Of a stretch of DNA of 64,000 nucleotides, positions 50,033 to 58,985 are shown one piece after another. Every line of letters starts with the position of its first letter. The stretch's first letter is position 1. The notes below the pieces were generated by a model. It worked only from the letters and a program-made list of their open reading frames with translations, searched no databases and was not told the origin of the DNA. The position numbers and the translations under genes were made by a program. The stretch is from Oscillospiraceae bacterium (lineage in GTDB: Bacteria; Bacillota; Clostridia; Oscillospirales; Oscillospiraceae): the NCBI GenBank assembly GCA_910574635.1, contig CAJTCG010000002.1, positions 310,001-374,000 of the forward strand, read 5' to 3'.

Positions 50033-51067
50033 TCATCCGTTTTTTTCGTAATAGAGCTTCAGAGCTTCTCTGATTACCTCAGGCGCACGACTATAATCAT
50101 CAGGATGAAGAGATTCTTGAGCAACACTCATTATCCTCGTCTTCATTTTTTTTAGTGTGAGAGAAACGCTGGGTCGCGAATTGCTTTTTGCTGATATATC
50201 GGATTCGTCATCAAGGTTCTGATGAGAAACGATTCGTGCTATGTTCTCCGTATTCCAGTCATGGACTTTGCTGTTCTTATCTACTAGCACTCCATTATTA
50301 AGTTTTACAATCATTTTTGCACTTTCTTCTGTTAGCTTGGAGGCAAATTGTAAAATATCCGTTTGTCGCTCATGTGAAAGCTTGCAGACCTGCTCCGCAA
50401 CAGCTTGTTGAACGACTGGTTTGCCCGAGGGCGAGTTATCGGGTTCCATAAGGTCTATCCAGTCAGAGGTCAAATCATGCATTTGTACATAGCGCATAAT
50501 CTGCCGGTAGGATAACAGGTCACCGGACGGGACGTACTCCTTCAGTTTCTCGTCTTCCACATCATTGCGAAGTGTACTCAGGGCGTTTTTGTCTTTCAAG
50601 CTGGAATAGTAATGCCACCATCCGTTGATTCTGTCTCGTACGCTCAAGTCTCTACGCATTAAGTTCGTCAGAGAATATATTTTATGTGCCATATCGTCAT
50701 CGACGTCTATGACATGCGCGGGAATATATCTTTCTCCGGCTTCCTTTGCAGCACTCCATCGTGTTTCGCCAGCGAGGAGCTCATAGCGTGAATTTTCCTT
50801 TACTCGCACGGTGACGGCCTCAATAACGCCGACTTCTTTTATGGTATCAACCATTCGTTCGAAAAATCTGCCTTTGGGCCTGCTAAAGTCGCTTCCTTCT
50901 TTAAGCGAAAAAGGGTCTATTCTGTTCACTGGAATACGCATATATCCTTCGAGGAGTGTATTGCCACCCGTAACATCGTTTGGCATTTTCGAGACATCGG
51001 CGCCACTATTGAGTCCTTCTATTGCATCAAGATTTTCAAAATCAGCATCTTTTAGCTTTCTAGCCAT
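50033..51067 (-). CDS. parB: ParB-family centromere-binding protein, 344 aa
   Basis: The ParB/Spo0J N-terminal domain has GVIEAVTVRVKENSRYELLA then GETRWSAAKEAG (the GxRR-type CTPase box is GETRW here) and TNLMRRDLSVRDR. A helix-turn-helix (LLSYRQIMRYVQMHDL) follows near residues 185-200. It overlaps parA by 8 bases. It should bind the palindrome array at 52215-52577 and load partition complexes. Confidence 0.93.
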   Translation of the reverse strand: MARKLKDADFENLDAIEGLNSGADVSKMPNDVTGGNTLLEGYMRIPVNRIDPFSLKEGSDFSRPKGRFFERMVDTIKEVGVIEAVTVRVKENSRYELLAGETRWSAAKEAGERYIPAHVIDVDDDMAHKIYSLTNLMRRDLSVRDRINGWWHYYSSLKDKNALSTLRNDVEDEKLKEYVPSGDLLSYRQIMRYVQMHDLTSDWIDLMEPDNSPSGKPVVQQAVAEQVCKLSHERQTDILQFASKLTEESAKMIVKLNNGVLVDKNSKVHDWNTENIARIVSHQNLDDESDISAKSNSRPSVSLTLKKMKTRIMSVAQESLHPDDYSRAPEVIREALKLYYEKNG

Positions 51068-51947
51068 GGCTTCTTTCCTCCTCCATAAGATTTATTCTTG
51101 TCAGAAACTCGTTGGCGAATGACTTGTAATCAAGACTAGCGTTTCCATAAGCATCGTATTTCAATAAATCTTGTTGACTTAGTAAATACTCAGTCACAGC
51201 TACCCCTTGCCTGATTTTCTGCTTAAACACGATTGTGCCCATCCTCTTTGCCATTCGCTCATACACTTCGACAAATTTTTTTGCGGCCCGGTTTCGTGCA
51301 TTAAACTTTGTGACCAAAATGCCAGCTATCTTGAGGCGCATATCTGGGTTATATGCTTTTAGGCCCTTAATTGTGTCCCAAAGTTCTGTGATTGCATCTC
51401 TTGAGGCCGCCTCAGCAAAGGCCGGAATTAACACATAATCCGCAGCAACAAGACTGTTGATAGTCAGAAGGGTTAAGGAGGGGTTTGTGTCCATTAAAAC
51501 AAAATCATAGTTCTTGCGTACAGACGATAGCTCAGACCTAAGAACCTTATGGTCGTCGGTACCCCACCCCTGGTCATACCGCTCGGACATCAGTTGACAA
51601 ACTTCTTCGATTGTAAAATTTTCATATTCAGAACGTGTAATCAGATGTCGACCAGTCCACTGAGAGAGAAGATTTGAGGCCCTTGCAAGGTCGCCAAATC
51701 CACAGGGCACAATCATATCTTCAAGAGAGCAATTTCCTTTTAAAACATCAAGCATGCTCTTTGTTGATTTGTCTCCTAAGGGGATGGCTAACCCTTTGCC
51801 GGCAACCACGTCGAGGTTTCTTTGTGGGTCCAGGTCTATAGACAAGACTTTGTACCCCTTTTGCGTAAGTGCTGCGGCAAGGGACGAAACCGTGACAGTT
51901 TTCCCCACCCCGCCCTTTTGATTTGTAACGGAAACAATTATGCCCAT
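51060..51947 (-). CDS. parA: ParA/Soj-type partition ATPase, 295 aa
   Basis: Deviant Walker A QKGGVGKTVTVSSLA at residues 10-24, DLDPQRNLD, and Walker B FVLMDTNPSL. Without an N-terminal DNA-binding extension it is type Ib or Soj-like. AAGAAGGG precedes the ATG. With ParB it moves element copies over the nucleoid. Promoter is the sigma-A one at 51978. Confidence 0.96.
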   Translation of the reverse strand: MGIIVSVTNQKGGVGKTVTVSSLAAALTQKGYKVLSIDLDPQRNLDVVAGKGLAIPLGDKSTKSMLDVLKGNCSLEDMIVPCGFGDLARASNLLSQWTGRHLITRSEYENFTIEEVCQLMSERYDQGWGTDDHKVLRSELSSVRKNYDFVLMDTNPSLTLLTINSLVAADYVLIPAFAEAASRDAITELWDTIKGLKAYNPDMRLKIAGILVTKFNARNRAAKKFVEVYERMAKRMGTIVFKQKIRQGVAVTEYLLSQQDLLKYDAYGNASLDYKSFANEFLTRINLMEEERSHG

Positions 51948-51977
51948 TTTATCCCTTCTTTCTTAATAAACAATGTC

Positions 51978-52006
51978 AGTATATCATGTGACTTGCCGCT
52001 ATGCAA
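51978..52006 (-). promoter_or_regulatory. sigma-A promoter of parAB
   Basis: TTGCAT and TATACT on the minus strand, 17 bp apart, 31 bases before parA. Confidence 0.75.
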
Positions 52007-52199
52007 ATCTTTTTTGTCGCCTCCCCTTTCCTTTGCTGGCTCAGCAAGATTTTTCTGATACGCTGTAGACCGTCTAAAGTTGAATATTTCCCCTAAAAAT
52101 GCGAATATTTTCCTGCATATTCTCTTAAATCCGAAACTTTTATTTGTTATGAGATAAAGGATTTACTATGGTGTAAATCACTCTACTTTGGATTAGTTC

Positions 52200-52580
52200 A
52201 CAAATTAGTAACAGTTGCCATGACGGCAAATTTGCCCTGTTTGATTACAAGGAACCCGCAAGATGTGTCTTTTATGTGTCTGCAACGGTTTTGCCATGAT
52301 GGCAAATTATCTTCTGCTTCAGCTGCACGTACTGGTGAGTGTGTACTTTTACCCCTTATGTGACAATGCTGTTCATAATTTAGTAACAGTTGCCATGACG
52401 GCAAATTGGCCCTGTTTGATTACAAGGAACCCACTAGATGTGTCTTATGTGTCTGCAATGGTTTTGCCATGATGGCAAATTATCTTCTGCTTCAGCTGCA
52501 CGTACTGGTGAGTGTGTACTTTTACCCCTTATGTGACAATGCTGTTTACAAATTAGTAACAGTTGCCATGATGGCAAATT
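52200..52580. repeat. candidate centromere: 173-175 bp direct repeats with five palindromes
   Basis: Two near-identical copies (about 52203-52377 and 52378-52551) and the start of a third contain TTGCCATGAYGGCAA at 52215, 52291, 52390, 52464 and 52563. Spacings are 76, 99, 74 and 99 bases. It lies directly upstream of parAB, where plasmid parS sites often are. The standard Spo0J parS is absent. The rest of 51948-52728 holds only promoters. Confidence 0.75.
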
Positions 52581-52697
52581 GGATTCTCTAAGCAATAAAC
52601 GCTTTTCGTGATTATAAATCGCGACCCTAACTTGACCATGCCAGATGGGAGAGCTTCATGAATCCACACGCAATGACAAATTGTGAATACAGGAAAA

Positions 52698-52706
52698 GCA
52701 TATCAT
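52698..52706 (+). promoter_or_regulatory. GCATANNAT promoter
   Basis: GCATATCAT, 23 bases before the GTG at 52729. Confidence 0.55.
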
Positions 52707-52728
52707 AACCAATGAAAGGAGTGGTTTA

Positions 52729-53490
52729 GTGTACTTCCTCTGGAAAAACAAGCCGCGGTCTGTTTTGGGGCATGCCTTGAATTGGATTCCAGCCTCTGAG
52801 ATTCAGAAGCGGCTTAATGAGGTTGGGTGCTTTACGTCAGCGGAAGAAGCGAGAATGTATATGCAAGCCAACTTTCCCAGGAGCGGTGTTTCGGTTCTCA
52901 ATCGCAAGGTATTCCAGCAAAAGGTAAAGACTAGGAAGATGCCGCAGTTCAAGCCGATTGCCTATACAATGCCAGAAAAAGGACCGGCTTCCGAAGACGG
53001 TCATCTTGTATACGCAGACTATCTGGACCGGCTCGTAGGCGATGCAGTACCTGGAGCAAATACTGTGGTGTTCCCTCCCGCAAATATTGAGGAGACTAGC
53101 GGGACTGAATTGATTTCAAATGTCAGGCTATTGCTGAAGACGGTTCAGCGAGGGCTAGAGTCCCTGGATGAGCAGGAAGATGACCTGCGCGATAAGATTC
53201 GCCAGCTTGACCTGGTTACATCTGACAGGCTTCATCAGGCTGAGCTCTACGAGATGGATGATGAAGCGTGCAAGGCGTATGTCGATGCATTGAAAGAAAA
53301 TCTCATCCTGCGTCGCCGCTACAAGAACGAACTCCAGGCAGTGCAGGCGGCGAAAGATGTTCTGAAATCAGTAAGCGAAGCGGACACTAAAGCTGGGAAT
53401 CAGCAAATTGAAGACCTGGGGAGCCAATCGTATCACTGCCGAGTGTTGACACAGAAAGACGACATTGTGAAGTTGACAACAATATCCTGA
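52729..53490 (+). CDS. unknown coiled-coil protein, 253 aa
   Basis: GTG start with AAAGGAGTGG upstream. Basic N-terminus, then a long acidic coiled coil at residues 130-215 (LLKTVQRGLESLDEQEDDLR). No known domain. It precedes the Ig-like repeat gene by 14 bases, so they are probably partners. Confidence 0.7.
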   Translation: MYFLWKNKPRSVLGHALNWIPASEIQKRLNEVGCFTSAEEARMYMQANFPRSGVSVLNRKVFQQKVKTRKMPQFKPIAYTMPEKGPASEDGHLVYADYLDRLVGDAVPGANTVVFPPANIEETSGTELISNVRLLLKTVQRGLESLDEQEDDLRDKIRQLDLVTSDRLHQAELYEMDDEACKAYVDALKENLILRRRYKNELQAVQAAKDVLKSVSEADTKAGNQQIEDLGSQSYHCRVLTQKDDIVKLTTIS

Positions 53491-53504
53491 AAGGAGGACC
53501 CTAT

Positions 53505-55091
53505 ATGGAAAATAAGCACGTGGCAAATCTTGTGCTGGTAGAATTGCCGCGGAAAACAAGCTACTTTGTTGGAGCAAAGAATCTCGACCTCTCAGGCGGA
53601 ACCATTTGCATCGTGTACGACGATGGTTCTTATGAGCAAAGGCCCATGGATAATAACATGAACATCGAATTTGATTTTGGGCAGGAAGGGCCGACGCTGG
53701 TAAAGCTGAAATATGACGGCCAGGAAACATTGTTCCAAGTTCAGGTTCAGCAGCCGCAGGTCCGGCGGTTCGTGGTGAAGAAACCGCCCGCGAAGACGCG
53801 GTATCTTGCTGGAGAGAAGCTTGACCTCACTGGCCTGGTGCTGTTCGCGGAATATGAAACCGGCGAGAAGGAACCGTGGCCGAATCTGCCCGAGGTCAAC
53901 TATACAGTCAAAGACGGCGATGCGGTTTACCCGCTGACCATCTCCGGAATCACGATTCCCATCTATATCAAAGTTTCCCCGGCGAAACTGGTTGGAATCC
54001 GCATGGGCAAACTGCCGGATAAGACCGAGTATTTGGAGCGGGCGGGGGCCTTTGACCCCTCCGGCGGGACCATTATTCAGGCATTTGACAGTGGGGCTGA
54101 GAAGGAAATCTCACTGACAATGAACTCTGTACGCGGTTTTAGCAACCTTGTCACCGGGGAACAAACGCTTACCGTTCAGGTGGGGCCAATGACCACAACA
54201 TTCCAGGTGATGATTCGGCCCAAGCAGGCGACAAGGCTCCAGGTCATCTCCAGCCCGGCCAAAGTGAACTACATTGAAGGTCAGGAAATCAGTATGGAAG
54301 GTCTGAGACTCTCCGCCGAATATGATAATGGAGAAACTCATGTCATCGAGGAATTTGGCTGGGAACCGAAGACGGCCGACCTCAATACCATGTGCGTGCT
54401 TGTGTCGGCCGACGGCGCATCAGTTGAAATCCCCGTTGGTGTCAGCCCGCGCCAAATCACGGGCATCTATGTGGAGCGGCTTCCCGACAAGGTGAAGTAT
54501 CTGGAGAAGAAAGAGACGCTGAACGCCGAAGGCGGCCAGCTGCGACTGGAGTACAACTTTGGCGGTCCCAATATCATCCCAATAAGCAGTGAGATGGTTC
54601 ATGGGTTTGATAACCGGCAGGCTGGCGAATGCAAGGTCGAGGTACAGTACCAGGGCTTTACAGCAACCTTTTCTGTCGAAATTACGCCCCAACAGCTGAT
54701 TGGGATTCTGGTTACAACCCCACCCAGTAAGACAACCTACGCGCCAGGGGAGAAGTTTGACCCGGCCGGCATGACGGTATCTGGTTTTTACAATAATGGA
54801 TTGCTGCAGCCAATTACGTCCTATGCCATCATGCCAGACAGGCCGCTGGAGAAGCAGGATGTCGCAGTCATCATTGGCAATATGGATAAATCGGCAGTTG
54901 TGGCAATTAGCGTGGACGAAAAGTTCCGTGAGACTGAGCCGGAAATTCCCATCGAGGAGTTCCTGGCACAAATCGCCCCGGAACCCGAAGCGGCGCCTGA
55001 GCCGAAGCCGGAACCTGAGCCAGAACCCAAGGGTTTGCGACGGTTCTTCTACCCGTCGGCAGCCAGGCTGCGTGGCCTTCACGACGACTGA
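53505..55091 (+). CDS. tandem Ig-like (Big_3-type) repeat protein without signal peptide, 528 aa
   Basis: AAAGGAGGACC precedes the ATG. About six repeats of 75-85 residues begin with LPRKTSYFVGAKNLDLSGG, PPAKTRYLAGEKLDLTGL, LPDKTEYLERAGAFDPSGG, SPAKVNYIEGQEISMEGL, LPDKVKYLEKKETLNAEGG and PPSKTTYAPGEKFDPAGM. This matches bacterial Ig-like group 3. The tail is Pro-Glu rich (EAAPEPKPEPEPEPKG) and ends in basic residues. Such domains are normally on the cell surface, yet no export signal or anchor is seen. Confidence 0.85.
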   Translation: MENKHVANLVLVELPRKTSYFVGAKNLDLSGGTICIVYDDGSYEQRPMDNNMNIEFDFGQEGPTLVKLKYDGQETLFQVQVQQPQVRRFVVKKPPAKTRYLAGEKLDLTGLVLFAEYETGEKEPWPNLPEVNYTVKDGDAVYPLTISGITIPIYIKVSPAKLVGIRMGKLPDKTEYLERAGAFDPSGGTIIQAFDSGAEKEISLTMNSVRGFSNLVTGEQTLTVQVGPMTTTFQVMIRPKQATRLQVISSPAKVNYIEGQEISMEGLRLSAEYDNGETHVIEEFGWEPKTADLNTMCVLVSADGASVEIPVGVSPRQITGIYVERLPDKVKYLEKKETLNAEGGQLRLEYNFGGPNIIPISSEMVHGFDNRQAGECKVEVQYQGFTATFSVEITPQQLIGILVTTPPSKTTYAPGEKFDPAGMTVSGFYNNGLLQPITSYAIMPDRPLEKQDVAVIIGNMDKSAVVAISVDEKFRETEPEIPIEEFLAQIAPEPEAAPEPKPEPEPEPKGLRRFFYPSAARLRGLHDD

Positions 55092-55101
55092 GATTCCTGA
55101 T

Positions 55102-55272
55102 TGTTGACAAAAGGGAATGTCGGCGGCATCCAAGGGGGAAGTCCACGACGGCTCGACACTGCTACAGAGCACGAAAAGCACCTTGCCAGATGGCAGGGTG
55201 CTTTGCTTTACAGCCACATCGGGCCGTTTGAGAAGAATTTCCCCAACCGCCGCCATCTTTCTTTTGTCAACC
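55102..55272. repeat. interspersed palindromic repeat, full (copy 10)
   Basis: TTGTTGACAAAAGGGAATG at the left and TCTTTCTTTTGTCAACC at the right, with GGCTCGACACTGC inside the left arm. Unlike most copies it lies between two gene ends. Confidence 0.7.
55175..55205. terminator. terminator nested in repeat copy 10
   Basis: AAAGCACCTTGCCA pairs with TGGCAGGGTGCTTT. Confidence 0.75.
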
Positions 55273-55341
55273 CCGAGTCTATGGCAAATCAAAAAGGCAG
55301 CAGTCACCAGACTACCGCCCGTTGATGTTCAGAAAGAGAAG

Positions 55342-55899
55342 CTAGGCAGATTCTTTTCCCAAAAGAGAGAGGATGGGATTCCCTGTATGTGCGACAACCT
55401 TCCCGATGATGTTTTCGTAAGGAATAAAGCCATAGGCACGGGAGTCCGTAGACCAATCCCGATTGTCGCCCATCATGAAGAAGGAATTTTCAGGAACTGT
55501 AACCGGGCCGAATGTTCCAGCGGTCCCCGGCTCCGCAGTATAGTCCCTGTCCTGCACCTGGCCATTTACATAAAGGTGTCCATCGGCAACCTCAATAGTG
55601 TCTCCAGGCATACCGATGACACGCTTGACGAAAACATCGGATACGGAATATCCCATGTCGATATTTGCCTTGGTAGCGGGACAGAAAAGCACAATATCCT
55701 CGTGGGAAATATTCTCTACGGGGAAAATTCTTGAATAAAAGCAAATGTCGCCAAGGTTGTATGTTGGGTACATAGACCCAGATGGAACGTAGCCAGATTT
55801 GAAAAGCAAAGACACGGTGAAATAGGCAGCAAGGGTCACTGCGCATGTAACAACCCTAACGATTGTTGTGTAGGCGTCGCTGGAAATACCTTTACGCAC
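55342..55899 (-). CDS. lepB: signal peptidase I, 185 aa
   Basis: Serine-lysine peptidase motifs: GYVPSGSMYPTY (Ser42), DVFVKRVIGMPGD (Lys92) and MMGDNRDWSTDSRAYG. One N-terminal membrane helix (residues 13-33). GTG start with GGAGGTGA upstream, overlapping the previous gene by 8 bases. It cleaves signal peptides of exported proteins; the element encodes two such proteins in this window. Typical size for Gram-positive type I enzymes. Confidence 0.95.
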   Translation of the reverse strand: MRKGISSDAYTTIVRVVTCAVTLAAYFTVSLLFKSGYVPSGSMYPTYNLGDICFYSRIFPVENISHEDIVLFCPATKANIDMGYSVSDVFVKRVIGMPGDTIEVADGHLYVNGQVQDRDYTAEPGTAGTFGPVTVPENSFFMMGDNRDWSTDSRAYGFIPYENIIGKVVAHTGNPILSLLGKESA

Positions 55900-56164
55900 G
55901 AGAAATCACCTCCTGGGTAATAAAGAGAGAGAGCTTCAGCTGAATTAGAACGAGCGCAGCAAGTAGCAGGGCAACGGGAAAGCCCAGGAACAGGCTGACG
56001 CCGCAGAGGAAACAGACAATGGCGAAAAGAGGAATTGCGTGGACACGAATCTTGAGCCCCTCCAGGATGTAGCCCAGTGCGGAATGGCCCTCGCAGGGAA
56101 GAGACATGCAGATAATCATCAGGTAAGCTGCGAATTTAACAATAATAGAAGTAAAAGGTCCCAT
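55892..56164 (-). CDS. small membrane protein, 90 aa
   Basis: CGGAGGTG precedes the ATG. Hydrophobic segments at residues 6-20 and 43-80 (two or three helices). It is coupled to the signal peptidase gene, so may assist export. No family is recognised. Confidence 0.7.
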   Translation of the reverse strand: MGPFTSIIVKFAAYLMIICMSLPCEGHSALGYILEGLKIRVHAIPLFAIVCFLCGVSLFLGFPVALLLAALVLIQLKLSLFITQEVISRA

Positions 56165-56198
56165 AGGAACACCTCCGAAATTTTTGTTTGATAATCAT

Positions 56199-56207
56199 AT
56201 TATATGC
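56199..56207 (-). promoter_or_regulatory. GCATANNAT promoter
   Basis: GCATATAAT on the minus strand, 34 bases before the ATG at 56164. Confidence 0.6.
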
Positions 56208-56349
56208 AAGCCGTGTGAAAATTAACACCGAAATCCCAAGATATTGGGTTGCCCGCCCTCTGTCCACACATTATATCCCCCGGCAAGCTTCCCGTCAAAT
56301 AAATGTTCCGAATATTTGTCGGGGTTGGCAAATCTAACGGAGGGAATCT

Positions 56350-56358
56350 GCATATTAT
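56350..56358 (+). promoter_or_regulatory. GCATANNAT promoter for recD2
   Basis: GCATATTAT, 54 bases before the ATG at 56413. Confidence 0.6.
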
Positions 56359-56412
56359 TGGATGAGAATATCTAGCTATCGCCAAAATACCGCACAGAAA
56401 GGAGGATGCGCA

Positions 56413-58929
56413 ATGGCTCAGGAAGGCTACTGGTTCGAGGTTGAGACAGAAGAAACCTCATTTCTAGGGAAACTGAAGCTCAATGCGGCTGTCAACACAG
56501 AAGCTCGTATTGTGGCGTGCATATATCGAAATTCCGACACGGGATACAGCATCTATAACGTGGAGGATGCAAATAATCGTTGGTTCAAAATCAGCGGATA
56601 CTTTCCTACAGACCTCAAGCTGAATGCGTTTTATAGCATGGAGGGAGTGGTGAAGGACGGGAAATATGGAAGAATCTTACAAATTGATAAATACAAGAGC
56701 GCCATGCCGCAAAGCGAGGACGGCATCCTGACAGTTCTCCGTACACTGCCTAAGCTGGACACAAGGGCCGCTTACATCTATCAGGAGCTGGGAGATGAAT
56801 CCCTGGACCTTATCATGAGCGACCCGGAGGTGGTTGCCAGGAGAGTCAAGGGAGTCGGGATAAAACTGGCCAAAGAGTGGCAGTCGCAGCTCATGGAGTT
56901 GAAAGAGAGCGATATCATTCTGCAAGCTCTGCGAGACTACAAAATCCCGTTGCCGGCGGCAAAGGGGCTTCTGGAAAAGTATCCAGACATCATTGAGAGG
57001 CTGAAACGCAGCCCATATTTCCTCGCTGAGGAGGTCCGTGGATTCTCTTTCCTGGACTGCGATAAGATTGCCCTGGAGAACGGTTACCCGCTGAATGGGC
57101 AGGAGCGTTTGCAGCAGGCTATGCTCTATGTTCTGCGCCAGGCGGCCAGCGTCCGGGGCGACTGCTATGTGCCTTTACAGGAGTTCAGAGAGCAGGTTCG
57201 CAGATATCTGGATGTCCGCATTGACTATAAGGCTGCCCGGTCCATGCTGGCGAAGAAGGTTCCCCTGTCGGTGCATGCCGGGAGCCAGGACTACAAGGTG
57301 GATGAAGAGGCGCTGAGAGAGGCCTTCGCAAAGTGGAAGAAAGGGGCCGGGAATCTGCCGTTCTCGTTTGTGTGCGCCAAGGTGCCCGATGAGGACCTGG
57401 AATCCGCCTTTTACTCCCTCCGAAGCATCAACTACATCATCTTGGAGGATGACCGGGTGTTCCTCGGGTACATGCACGACGCGGAAGTTGCTATCTCGAA
57501 CCGCCTCTGCAACATGGTGGAAAGCGAATTCTGCGACTTCCCGAATGTCGAGGAAACGCTGGATAAAATCTGTCAGGAGGAGGGGTACGTGTTGGAGGAA
57601 CGGCAAAGAGAGGCTGTTCTCCGATTCTGCCGGGCAAAGGGTGGGGCTTTCGTTCTGAATGGCCGGGCTGGCTGCGGCAAGACCTTTACCCTCAATATTA
57701 TCATCAAGGTCCTGAAAGAGCTATACCGGGCGCAGGGAGAGTATTTCTCCGCCAAAATCATGGCGCCAACAGGCAAGGCTGCCCAAGTGGCGAATCAGTC
57801 GACTGGGCTCCCGGCAAGCACTGTTCACAAGGCCCTGCACCTGGTAGCGGACAGCAATGAGGATTCTGAGGTCACCATTGCGGGCGAGTGCGTTGTGGTG
57901 GATGAGTTCTCAATGATGGGGCTCAGCCTGGCTGCCTCGCTGATAAAGGCGATTGCCGGGGGTGTTAAACTGATTATCATGGGCGACTACGAACAGCTTC
58001 CCAGTATTGACGCCGGCAACGTCTTGCGAGACATTATTGAGTCTGGGGCCGTCCCGGTTGTGACCCTGAATGTGGTACGCCGCCAGGCTGAGGGGTCCGG
58101 AATTCTGTATAACGCGAACCAAATCCTGGAGGGGCAGCCAATCCGCTCAAAGGTTGTAAAGGAAAAATCCCTGGAGAACAACGCTTTCCTATATCGGGCC
58201 GAAACTCCGCCGGCGTGCCGGGACAAGATTGTCGAGATGGTTATGAAACTGAAAAGGAGAGGTTTTGCCATTGATGACATCCAGGTGCTCTGCCCACAGA
58301 AGATGACGGATGTTGGAATCGATTCGCTGAATTACTTCTTGCAGCAGGCTCTCAATCCCCCGGCAGGGGGGCTGGAGTGCTTCTCGAAGGAAATCGAAAT
58401 TCGGAATGAGGCGGGGCAGCCGGAAAAGACAAGGCTCTTGTTTCGGACCGGCGATAAGGTAATCAACACCGCCAACAACTACGACATGAAGTTCTACAAT
58501 TACTCAAAGGCTATGGGCTTCACCGAAGACCTGACCCGGGTAGGTATTGTAAATGGCGAGGTGGGGAGGATTGCGAAAATCATGGAAGTCAAGGACGGCA
58601 AAACGACACATCGCAGACTGTATGTCCGGTATGGACCCAACCAATATGCGCTATATGAAGACGACTGGTCGGAGCTATCTTTGTCGTACGCTATGACCAT
58701 TCACCGTGCGCAGGGTAGCCAGTGGCCGGTGGTAATCGCGCCTATTATGACCTGCAACCGTCGGATGCTGAATCGGAAACTCTTCTATACACTTTACACC
58801 CGCGCCCAGAAGACGAGCATCATCTATGGGGAGTCAGAGGCTATCCAGCTGGCCGTGGAGAATGACCTGACCAGTAAGCGCAAGACGTGGCTCAAAGAGC
58901 GTATGCGCTCAAGGGCGGGACTTGGTTGA
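56413..58929 (+). CDS. RecD2-like 5'-3' DNA helicase, 838 aa
   Basis: N-terminal OB and helix-hairpin-helix-like region (VVARRVKGVGIKLAKEW) precede a SF1B helicase core: P-loop LNGRAGCGKTFTL (about residue 416), MAPTGKAAQVANQSTG, VVDEFSMMG, GDYEQLPSIDAG and the C-terminal SYAMTIHRAQGSQWPVV. This is the RecD2/TraA-type order seen in Gram-positive bacteria. AGAAAGGAGGA precedes the ATG; an upstream in-frame ATG lacks a site. It probably acts in repair or replication restart. Confidence 0.92.
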   Translation: MAQEGYWFEVETEETSFLGKLKLNAAVNTEARIVACIYRNSDTGYSIYNVEDANNRWFKISGYFPTDLKLNAFYSMEGVVKDGKYGRILQIDKYKSAMPQSEDGILTVLRTLPKLDTRAAYIYQELGDESLDLIMSDPEVVARRVKGVGIKLAKEWQSQLMELKESDIILQALRDYKIPLPAAKGLLEKYPDIIERLKRSPYFLAEEVRGFSFLDCDKIALENGYPLNGQERLQQAMLYVLRQAASVRGDCYVPLQEFREQVRRYLDVRIDYKAARSMLAKKVPLSVHAGSQDYKVDEEALREAFAKWKKGAGNLPFSFVCAKVPDEDLESAFYSLRSINYIILEDDRVFLGYMHDAEVAISNRLCNMVESEFCDFPNVEETLDKICQEEGYVLEERQREAVLRFCRAKGGAFVLNGRAGCGKTFTLNIIIKVLKELYRAQGEYFSAKIMAPTGKAAQVANQSTGLPASTVHKALHLVADSNEDSEVTIAGECVVVDEFSMMGLSLAASLIKAIAGGVKLIIMGDYEQLPSIDAGNVLRDIIESGAVPVVTLNVVRRQAEGSGILYNANQILEGQPIRSKVVKEKSLENNAFLYRAETPPACRDKIVEMVMKLKRRGFAIDDIQVLCPQKMTDVGIDSLNYFLQQALNPPAGGLECFSKEIEIRNEAGQPEKTRLLFRTGDKVINTANNYDMKFYNYSKAMGFTEDLTRVGIVNGEVGRIAKIMEVKDGKTTHRRLYVRYGPNQYALYEDDWSELSLSYAMTIHRAQGSQWPVVIAPIMTCNRRMLNRKLFYTLYTRAQKTSIIYGESEAIQLAVENDLTSKRKTWLKERMRSRAGLG

Positions 58930-58985
58930 CAAAAGAAGATGCGGCAGGCGGCCAAATGAGAGACTCAAGAGGCCCGATGCAGGCT
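58923..58985 (+). repeat. interspersed palindromic repeat, left arm (copy 11)
   Basis: GGTTGACAAAAGAAGATG to GAGGCCCGATGC. The arm contains the recD2 stop codon (GGT TGA). Confidence 0.7.

Noticed and set aside
52200..52580. CRISPR array
   Set aside because: The repeats are long (about 175 bp) with near-identical content throughout; there are no unique spacers and no cas genes.
50033..52600. classical Spo0J parS site
   Set aside because: The consensus TGTTNCACGTGAAACA was not found near parAB; a different palindrome array is present instead.
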